Made by a program: the position numbers and the translations under genes. A stretch of DNA of 12,558 nucleotides from Bacteroidales bacterium (lineage in GTDB: Bacteria; Bacteroidota; Bacteroidia; Bacteroidales; BM520): the NCBI GenBank assembly GCA_028701815.1, contig JAQVPY010000051.1:1-12558 (forward strand), in the 5' to 3' direction. The notes beneath the pieces are model-generated. The model was given only the letters and a program-made list of their open reading frames with translations. It was not told the origin of the DNA and ran no database searches. Below, piece by piece: positions 6,705 to 12,558 of the stretch (the stretch's first letter is position 1; the number at the start of each line of letters is the position of its first letter).

Positions 6705-7619
6705 TTAACTATTAACATTGTTTGCAAAACGAATCCTATTAACCTCAAATTCCGGTCTATACTCCTCCGCACTTTCCATCTCCTGTTGCCAGCCGCGAGT
6801 GAGCCCTAACGACAGCATATAGTCTACAACTTCTTCATATTCCTCCTTTGTGAGCTTGCGCGACAACTCCGGATATTTGAATGCGTTATATACGGGATAA
6901 TACTGCGACATGAGTGAGATGTGAACCTTCGGCGAAATCTCTATGGCAGTGTTACATAATGCAGCCTTCGAATTTTCTATGTGCCCCGGTAACACAAGAT
7001 GTCGGATAATCATGCCGGAAACAGCTGTGCCATCTTTGTCGAGAACCAACTTATCGCCCTTCTGCCTGTGCATCTCTGAAATGGCAGCCAATGCGATATC
7101 GGGATAATCCTTGATTTTGGATAACTCCAATCCTAACTCGTAGCTGCCATATTTGTAGTCGGGAAGATATATGTCGATGACACCTTCCAAACCTTTTATT
7201 GTGGCAACAGTATCTATGGAATTTGTGTTATAAACGGTAATGGGACGATATCCGCGTTTCGTCAACTCATTATATATATCATAGATGTATCCGAGATATG
7301 GAGTGGGGGATACAAAACCAAGTGTCTTGCAGCCGAAGTCCAACAATTCGCAAATCTTGTCGCAACAGTCGTTTAAAGACATCCTGTCGGCAGACATGGC
7401 AGACTTATTGTCGCTTATCTGGTAGTTCTGACAATATACGCACTGCAGATTACAATGGTCGAAAAAGACATTGCAGATACCATGCTCGCCGACTATTACC
7501 GGTTCTTCTCCGGTGTGAACGCAAATATTCGATATATATAACCCGTCGTCGATATTACAGAAACCGCGCGAAACCGCGCGGTCTATATTACATCTCCTGC
7601 AACAATAATTACAAAGCAT
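6705..7619 (-). CDS. Radical SAM protein of the COG1313 (PflX-like, pyruvate formate-lyase activase-related) group
   Basis: A cytoplasmic iron-sulfur enzyme of 304 residues. The radical SAM cluster motif C-x3-C-x2-C is plain: C56, C60 and C63 in CNLQCVYCQN. An N-terminal cysteine set (C3, C6, C7, C10, then C21), in the arrangement LC-x-x-C-C-x-x-C, is typical of the COG1313 group and could bind a further cluster or metal. Downstream segments such as GFVSPTPY, YLPDYKYGS and RHLVLPGH are also characteristic of this group. These proteins are annotated as putative pyruvate formate-lyase activating enzymes, but their true substrate is not established. No glycyl-radical enzyme gene is nearby. The ATG at 7617-7619 is right, since the Cys motif starts at residue 3. 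The gene starts 11 bp after the symporter stop, so the two probably share one transcript. Confidence 0.87.
   Translation of the reverse strand: MLCNYCCRRCNIDRAVSRGFCNIDDGLYISNICVHTGEEPVIVGEHGICNVFFDHCNLQCVYCQNYQISDNKSAMSADRMSLNDCCDKICELLDFGCKTLGFVSPTPYLGYIYDIYNELTKRGYRPITVYNTNSIDTVATIKGLEGVIDIYLPDYKYGSYELGLELSKIKDYPDIALAAISEMHRQKGDKLVLDKDGTAVSGMIIRHLVLPGHIENSKAALCNTAIEISPKVHISLMSQYYPVYNAFKYPELSRKLTKEEYEEVVDYMLSLGLTRGWQQEMESAEEYRPEFEVNRIRFANNVNS
7563..7582. repeat. GC-rich hairpin within the start of the radical SAM gene
   Basis: A perfect 8-bp inverted repeat made almost wholly of G and C (accgcgcg at 7563-7570, cgcgcggt at 7575-7582) with a 4-base loop. It covers codons 13-19 of the radical SAM gene. 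The same stretch also reads as a tandem 10-base duplication (7561-7580). In the shared mRNA it would form a strong structure about 37 bases after the start codon. Whether it has a role is unknown. Confidence 0.5.
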
Positions 7620-7630
7620 CTTAATTTATT

Positions 7631-9223
7631 TTACCAGAACAAAATGTATAATACAGCTACTATGGCGGTTATTATGATTGACCATACGTTGAAAGCCGTA
7701 CTTGTATGGAATATACTCTTGTCGAGTTTAACAATATCTGATTTCGACTGTTTACCGTGTTTAGCATCGATTAGGCTGATGATGATGGAGATAGCACAGA
7801 GGATCAAAAACACGTACATCATTCTGTCCATAAACGGTACGCCCGGCAGGAAAACCTTGAATAATGTAGAGAGAACGAATGTAAGGATAACACACCATAA
7901 AGCGGCGTTGGCAGACATCTTTTTCCAGAATATGCCGAGGAGGAAGATGGCACACACACCGGGTGAAACGAATCCTGTGAACTCCTGAATATATTGGAAT
8001 GCCTGATCGAGTTTTCCGAGAAGCGGACGAGCCGTAAGCACGGCCACTATAAGTGCTATCAGAGACACCAAACGGCCTACGGAGACGAGACGCTTTTCAG
8101 AGGCCTCTTTATTGATATAGGGCTTATATATGTCGAGGGTGAAAATTGTAGAAGTGGAATTAAGCATTGAGGCCAAAGAGGAAACAATTGCTGCCGTGAG
8201 TGCTGCAAATGCGATACCTTTAATACCTACCGGCAACAGGCTGACTAACACCGGATATGCCTGATCGCTTTTTACTATCGTCGTATCTAACATGCCTTTC
8301 GCATTAAGATAATATGCGGCGATGCCGGGAAGAACTACGATTATCGGAATCAAAAGTTTTAGGAATCCGGCGAAGACCATCCCTTTTTGCGCTTCCTTGA
8401 TGCTCTTTGCAGCGAGACCGCGCTGGATGATATATTGATTGAAGCCCCAATAGGAGATGTTCGCAATCCATAAACCACCGATTATTACACCGATTCCGGG
8501 CAACTCCTGATAATTCGGATTGTCTTTTGATAATACCATGTCGAATTTGTCGCCGGCAAAAGTATATAAGTCTTTAAAACCAGCTATGATACCATTATCG
8601 CCGGAAACCATATTCAAAGCGATGAAGGTAGTGGCAAGACCGCCGCCGATAAGTAGAACCACCTGGACAATATCTGTCCATGCAACGGATTTTAGCCCCC
8701 CATAAATGGAATAGGCAGCCGCAAAACATGCGAGACCGATGATCCCCCATATCATGGGAATACCCATTATGTTCTCAAGCGCGAGAGCTCCAAGATACAA
8801 GATAGATGTCAAGTTGACAAATACATATAATACTAACCAGAATACCGCCATTGCCGTTTTTACCCTGCCGTCGAATCTTTTTTCAAGAAATTGCGGCATA
8901 GTATATATCTTGTTTTTCAAAAATACCGGCATGATAAATTTCGCTACTAAGATAAGGGTAATTGCAGCCATCCATTCGTATGATGCGATGCCGAGACCTA
9001 TCTTAAAGCCGGAACCCGACATCCCAATCATCTGTTCTGCCGAAATATTCGCTGCGATAAGAGATGCTCCTATAGCCCACCATGTCAGTTTATTCCCTGC
9101 AAGAAAATAATCCGTGGCTGTGCCATCGGATTTTTTTCTTCGACCAATCCATAAGCCCATGCCTACGATTATTACAATGTATGCGATAAAAATACAAAGA
9201 TCAATAGTCGAAAAATTTGTCAT
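7631..9223 (-). CDS. sglT: Sodium/sugar symporter, SGLT type (solute:sodium symporter family)
   Basis: An inner-membrane Na+-coupled sugar importer of 530 residues with about 14 hydrophobic segments of the LeuT fold. It resembles the Vibrio galactose transporter vSGLT throughout. Family signatures seen include AANISAEQMIGMSGSG, ASYEWMAAITLI, YSIYGGLKSVAWTDIVQ, YWGFNQYIIQR, AAIVSSLASMLNS and QAFQYIQEFTG. From memory of the vSGLT structure, the galactose-contacting residues Gln69, Glu88, Asn142, Asn260 and Gln428 and the gate Tyr263 all have counterparts here (Q64, E83, N137, and the N, Y and Q in the motifs listed). The serine pair of the Na+ site is kept as well. Glucose or galactose is therefore the likely substrate. 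It is the first gene of a unit with the radical SAM gene, 11 bp downstream, and has its own promoter. Confidence 0.93.
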   Translation of the reverse strand: MTNFSTIDLCIFIAYIVIIVGMGLWIGRRKKSDGTATDYFLAGNKLTWWAIGASLIAANISAEQMIGMSGSGFKIGLGIASYEWMAAITLILVAKFIMPVFLKNKIYTMPQFLEKRFDGRVKTAMAVFWLVLYVFVNLTSILYLGALALENIMGIPMIWGIIGLACFAAAYSIYGGLKSVAWTDIVQVVLLIGGGLATTFIALNMVSGDNGIIAGFKDLYTFAGDKFDMVLSKDNPNYQELPGIGVIIGGLWIANISYWGFNQYIIQRGLAAKSIKEAQKGMVFAGFLKLLIPIIVVLPGIAAYYLNAKGMLDTTIVKSDQAYPVLVSLLPVGIKGIAFAALTAAIVSSLASMLNSTSTIFTLDIYKPYINKEASEKRLVSVGRLVSLIALIVAVLTARPLLGKLDQAFQYIQEFTGFVSPGVCAIFLLGIFWKKMSANAALWCVILTFVLSTLFKVFLPGVPFMDRMMYVFLILCAISIIISLIDAKHGKQSKSDIVKLDKSIFHTSTAFNVWSIIITAIVAVLYILFW

Positions 9224-9257
9224 ATTGTCAATATGTTAGTTAAAATTTATTAAAATG

Positions 9258-9289
9258 CAAATATAGATATTTTATGACTACGCGGCAAA
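9258..9289 (-). promoter_or_regulatory. Promoter of the sugar symporter / radical SAM unit
   Basis: The minus strand has TATATTTG (complement of 9258-9265), an exact TAnnTTTG -7 element. TTTG (complement of 9286-9289), 20 bases upstream, is an exact -33 element. The spacing and distance to the ATG (34 bases) are normal for Bacteroidota. This is the best promoter match in the window. Confidence 0.65.
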
Positions 9290-9306
9290 AAAAGTATTAA
9301 AAGTAT

Positions 9307-9314
9307 TACCTTTG
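9307..9314 (+). promoter_or_regulatory. Probable -7 element of the tandem protease gene
   Basis: TACCTTTG followed by C matches the TAnnTTTG element exactly and lies 23 bases before the ATG at 9338. No clear TTTG is found at the -33 position, so an activator or a degenerate upstream element would be needed. Confidence 0.5.
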
Positions 9315-9337
9315 CACTTTGCAAAATTTTACAAGTT

Positions 9338-12300
9338 ATGAAGCATCTTGGCAATAAAATAGTATTGTTAGCGGTTATGATGACCTTTTCCATAACCCTT
9401 CCCGCGCAGAAATATGCTGTGCATTTTACAGATAAAAACAATAGCCCTTACAGCGTAGAAAACCCTGGAGAGTTCCTTTCCGAGAGATCTGTAGCCCGTC
9501 GCCTGAGACATAATGTTGAAACTACAATTCAAGATTTACCGGTAAACCCGTCATATATCACTGCTGTTGCCAACCTCGGTGCCGACGTGGCTTTCACCAG
9601 CCGTTGGCTTAACTGCGCCCTCGTATCCTGTACCTCTACTGTGGCGGCGCAAATCGGACAGCTGTCATTTGTCAGCGACGTGGTCTATGTCAGCACGGGC
9701 TCTTATAAAGGGAAATCCACCCCCGACGGTTTCATCTCTCAATATGCCGACAAGCTGGAAAGAGAAGAAAATTTTACTCCGATCGTACGCGAAAAAGGAA
9801 ATTTCGCTAATACAGCCTCCGAAGTCTTCAACTACGGTTCGGGATATACACAAATCAACCAGATCGGCGGTATCCCCGTTCACGAGCAGGGATTTACCGG
9901 TGAAGGCGTCCTCGTGGCAATTATCGACGGCGGCTTTAACAACGCAAATAATATTGGCGGTTTCGCTCCGCTATATAACGAAAACAGAGTTCTTTTTGAA
10001 TTAGACGTAGTTAACCCGGGAGGAAATGTCTATGGCAGTAATACGAGCGATCATGGTACAAACGTACTGTCGTGCATGGCTTCATCTCTTGAAGGACAAT
10101 TTGTGGGAACAGCACCCGACGCTTCTTTTGCACTTATCAGAACGGAAAATGGCGACAGCGAATACCTTATTGAATGTTATAACTGGGTGGTCGGTGCCGA
10201 AGCCGCCGACAGCATTGGCGCTGATATCATCAACTCCTCCTTAGGATATAATACCTTCGATGACGCTTCCATGAATTATACATTTTCTCAAATGGATGGA
10301 GAGACTGCCGTTTCTTCAATCGGAGCAAAGACTGCTATCGAAAAGGGAATATTCGTCACCCTCAGCGCTGGAAATTCTAATGGTACAAGCTGGCCGAAAG
10401 TGGGCACTCCCGCCGATACAAAAGACGCTTCTACTGTCGCAGCTATCAACAGCGACGGCGGAATAGCCTATTTCAGCTCGTTGGGCCCGAATGCCGCAAA
10501 TGACCCGAAACCGGACGTATGCGCACTCGGAGTCAGCGCTACAGTACTTTCTACTTCCGGTAATGTTACCACCGCAAGCGGTACATCATTTTCAAGCCCT
10601 ATCGCTTGTGGTATGTATGCCTGCCTTATTCAGGCAAATCCATACGTGGCACCTCTGCAACTTAGAGATTTCGTCAATGAAACATGCGACAGATTTCCTA
10701 ACCATTATAACGATTACGGATATGGCATACCCGACTTTTCTACCGCCCTCTCGATGATCCTCATGATTGGCGATATCGAAGTTGTCGACTACGAAATAAA
10801 TGACCCTCAGGGAAATAACAACGGACTGCTTAATGCAGGAGAGACTGTGTCTGTCGATCTTACAGTACATAATAAGGCTAATACACAGCTGCAAAATGTA
10901 TCGACAACATTTGCTACTACTAATGAATATGTGACATTAATAGATAACGTTGCCGACCTCGGAGACTTCGCCGCCGACGAGACAAAGACCATCTCTGATG
11001 CTTTTAGCTTTTCTCTTTCTGAAAACGCACCGGCTAATGCTCCTGTCAACTTTAATGCAACTACTACTTACGGAGATGAAACCTGTATTTCGACTATTTC
11101 TATTGACGTATATGGCACCTTATTGACGTTCTCATCTTTAGCTGTCTCTGACCTTTCAGGAAACGCAAATGGACTCCTCGACCCGGGCGAAACAGCTAAT
11201 TTGATAGTCAGCGTTATTAACAACGGCAATGTCGGCGCGATAGGCGTAACAGGCGTACTTTCATGTACTTCCGAAGATGTCACCATCAACACGAATAATC
11301 AATCTTATGGCAATGTCGCCATTGGGGCAACCTCGGATGCTTCATATAACGTAGCTCTCAGCTCCTCGGCAGTTCCGGGCGGAATCAACCTGCCTTTTGT
11401 ACTCGTTCTGACTGATGCCGACGGACAAACTACCGAAATAGAATTTTCTTACGACGACAAATGTGATATGTATTTCTACCTACATGACTCTTACGGCGAC
11501 GGCTGGAACGGCGCTTCTATCATCGTCAGTTTCGACGATGGCACTCCTACTGAAGTCGTTACTCTTCAAAGTGGCAGCTCTTCTACCGAAATAGTTGAAG
11601 TATCTGTAAACACTAACGTTACTTTCTCGTGGACTGCAGGCTCATGGGATAATGAATGCTCTTTTGAAGTGGAATATGAAGACGGCACTGAAATTTATCA
11701 TGCAGCTACCGCTCCTTCTGCCGGCGTATTTCATGAGTTTCTCAACCTCTGCGGAACAACTCTTCCTCCCGAACCGCCTCTCTGGGCTCCTCAATATGCA
11801 GTACATTTTAAAGATAAAGACAACTCTCCTTACAGCGTAAATGTCCCGTCAGAATATCTGTCGCCACGCGCACTTGAAAGACGTGAGAAATTTAATGTCG
11901 ATGTTACTGAAGACGACCTGCCCGTTAATCCTTCTTATGTGGCAGCAGTTAAAGCTACAGGCGCTTATGTTAAATGGACCAGCCGCTGGTCGAACTGTGC
12001 CATCGTATATGCAGAAAATGAAATGATAGATGCCATCTCAGACCTCGACTGTGTAGAAAAAGTTGTCCTTGTTAAACCTGCTGAAGGAAAATACTCTCTT
12101 CCCGAAAAGACAAAATGGGATAATGAAACACTCGCTGTCGCCGATGAAAGCGGCGAAAAAGACTTTGAATACGGTCTCGGATACGGACAAATAGAACAAC
12201 TCAACGGAATATATGTCCACGAAAAAGGTTATACCGGAGACGGCATACTAATAGGTGTCCTCGACGCCGGATATGAAAATGCAGACGGGATCGATGCTCT

Positions 12301-12558
12301 CGCGCCATTGTTTGAATCGGGTAGGATAGTGATGACAAAAAATATCGCCGAACAAAGCGGAAGCATCTTTGAAAACGGCATCAGCAGTCACGGCACAAGC
12401 GTGCTCTCCCTTATGGGCGCAAACCTCGCCGGACAACTTGTCGGGACAGCACCTGATGCTACTTATGCTCTCTTCAGAACAGAAGATGCAAGAACAGAAT
12501 ATCTTATTGAAGAGTACAACTGGATGATCGGCGCCGAAATGGCCGACAGCCTCGGAGT
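9338..12558 (+). CDS. Tandem (two-headed) secreted subtilisin-like serine protease, 3' end outside window
   Basis: One frame without a stop runs from the ATG at 9338 through 1073 complete codons to the window edge. Order of parts: signal peptide 1-24 (ends LPAQ); prodomain about 25-115, with YAVHF, NSPYS, DLPVNPSY and TSRW; first S8 domain about 165-475, with D197 (IIDGG), H239 (SDHGTN), oxyanion N346 (SAGNSNG) and S417 (SGTSFSSP). Two Ig-like domains follow (about 479-590 and 595-705), each carrying a D-x2-G-N-x-N-G-L-L-x2-GE motif (489-502, 605-618) that resembles a calcium site. A Cys-bounded DSYGDGWNG domain (C709-C805) and a Pro-rich linker come next. A second prodomain (about 819-910) and second S8 domain with D976 and H1018 complete the visible part; its Ser would be beyond the edge. 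The prodomain and D/H spacing are those of Bacteroidota T9SS-exported S8 peptidases. A C-terminal sorting domain is expected beyond the edge but not seen. Physiological substrate unknown. Confidence 0.92.
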   Translation, partial: MKHLGNKIVLLAVMMTFSITLPAQKYAVHFTDKNNSPYSVENPGEFLSERSVARRLRHNVETTIQDLPVNPSYITAVANLGADVAFTSRWLNCALVSCTSTVAAQIGQLSFVSDVVYVSTGSYKGKSTPDGFISQYADKLEREENFTPIVREKGNFANTASEVFNYGSGYTQINQIGGIPVHEQGFTGEGVLVAIIDGGFNNANNIGGFAPLYNENRVLFELDVVNPGGNVYGSNTSDHGTNVLSCMASSLEGQFVGTAPDASFALIRTENGDSEYLIECYNWVVGAEAADSIGADIINSSLGYNTFDDASMNYTFSQMDGETAVSSIGAKTAIEKGIFVTLSAGNSNGTSWPKVGTPADTKDASTVAAINSDGGIAYFSSLGPNAANDPKPDVCALGVSATVLSTSGNVTTASGTSFSSPIACGMYACLIQANPYVAPLQLRDFVNETCDRFPNHYNDYGYGIPDFSTALSMILMIGDIEVVDYEINDPQGNNNGLLNAGETVSVDLTVHNKANTQLQNVSTTFATTNEYVTLIDNVADLGDFAADETKTISDAFSFSLSENAPANAPVNFNATTTYGDETCISTISIDVYGTLLTFSSLAVSDLSGNANGLLDPGETANLIVSVINNGNVGAIGVTGVLSCTSEDVTINTNNQSYGNVAIGATSDASYNVALSSSAVPGGINLPFVLVLTDADGQTTEIEFSYDDKCDMYFYLHDSYGDGWNGASIIVSFDDGTPTEVVTLQSGSSSTEIVEVSVNTNVTFSWTAGSWDNECSFEVEYEDGTEIYHAATAPSAGVFHEFLNLCGTTLPPEPPLWAPQYAVHFKDKDNSPYSVNVPSEYLSPRALERREKFNVDVTEDDLPVNPSYVAAVKATGAYVKWTSRWSNCAIVYAENEMIDAISDLDCVEKVVLVKPAEGKYSLPEKTKWDNETLAVADESGEKDFEYGLGYGQIEQLNGIYVHEKGYTGDGILIGVLDAGYENADGIDALAPLFESGRIVMTKNIAEQSGSIFENGISSHGTSVLSLMGANLAGQLVGTAPDATYALFRTEDARTEYLIEEYNWMIGAEMADSLG
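9410..10219 (+). repeat. Protease module, copy 1 (prodomain plus S8 up to the point where copy 2 is cut)
   Basis: This is the first copy of an intragenic duplication, with its partner at 11792-12556. The first 74 residues of the prodomains are about 59% identical by hand count (44 of 74). From the GYxQI segment to the window edge, the copies align at a constant offset of 779 residues with no gap. The link between prodomain and S8 domain is 15 residues longer in this copy. Confidence 0.85.
11615..11752 (+). repeat. DSYGDGWNG-domain C-terminal half, partner of bases 1-138
   Basis: It aligns without gaps to the first 46 codons of the window, with 24 identical residues. The complete domain here runs 11462-11752, from C709 to C805, two cysteines that could pair. 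It joins the first protease to the second through a short linker with PPEPPLWAP. Confidence 0.8.
11792..12556 (+). repeat. Protease module, copy 2 (second prodomain plus start of second S8 domain)
   Basis: This is the second copy of the module at 9410-10219, in the same frame, and it lacks its own signal peptide. It keeps the prodomain hallmarks and the catalytic Asp (codon at 12263) and His (codon at 12389). Protein identity of roughly 60% or less, with dispersed silent and non-silent changes, indicates an old duplication and not an assembly repeat. Confidence 0.85.

Noticed and set aside
8739..9110. Plus-strand reading frame of 123 codons opposite the symporter
   Set aside because: It is antisense to a strongly supported transmembrane protein and shows no independent signature.
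9567..10004. Reading frame of 145 codons on the plus strand
   Set aside because: It overlaps the protease prodomain and catalytic domain in another frame. The protease frame has motifs and a signal peptide; this one has none.
10592..11292. Several minus-strand reading frames under the protease gene
   Set aside because: All lie opposite the protease frame, have no motifs, and arise from the biased codon use of the real gene.

Overview
The window reads as a chromosomal segment of a Bacteroidota bacterium, most likely Bacteroidales. Three lines of evidence support this. Two large secreted proteins are of the type exported by the type IX secretion system (T9SS), and one of them has a visible C-terminal sorting domain. 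A lipoprotein has the thioredoxin-fold architecture common in Bacteroidales. Several intergenic gaps hold sequences matching the Bacteroidota -7 promoter element TAnnTTTG. No rRNA, tRNA, CRISPR array, transposase or phage gene was seen.

Layout. (1) Bases 1-1434, plus strand: the 3' end of a secreted multidomain protein with four fibronectin-III-like repeats and a T9SS sorting domain. (2) 1504-2085, plus: ruvC, followed by a hairpin that contains the stop codons of two convergent genes. (3) 2087-5774, minus: a TlpA-like thioredoxin lipoprotein, then iorA and iorB for indolepyruvate:ferredoxin oxidoreductase. (4) 5847-6659, plus: a predicted outer-membrane beta-barrel protein, divergent from the lipoprotein. 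(5) 6705-9223, minus: a two-gene unit with an SGLT-type sodium/sugar symporter followed 11 bp later by a COG1313-type radical SAM protein. (6) 9338 to the right edge, plus: one very long open frame that has no stop inside the window.

The most notable item is the last gene. A single uninterrupted frame of 1073 complete codons encodes a signal peptide, a prodomain and a complete subtilisin-family (S8) domain. These are followed by two Ig-like domains, a Cys-bounded DSYGDGWNG domain, and then a second prodomain and second S8 domain that runs off the edge. Asp and His of the second catalytic triad are present. The result looks like a two-headed secreted protease. The gene at the left edge ends in the same DSYGDGWNG-type domain, aligned without gaps, so it is probably a paralogue, and the two bracket about 8 kb of unrelated genes.

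Working together: the secreted proteases, amino-acid-linked IOR, sugar symporter and envelope thioredoxin fit an anaerobe that degrades extracellular protein and also takes up sugars. That ecological reading is inference.
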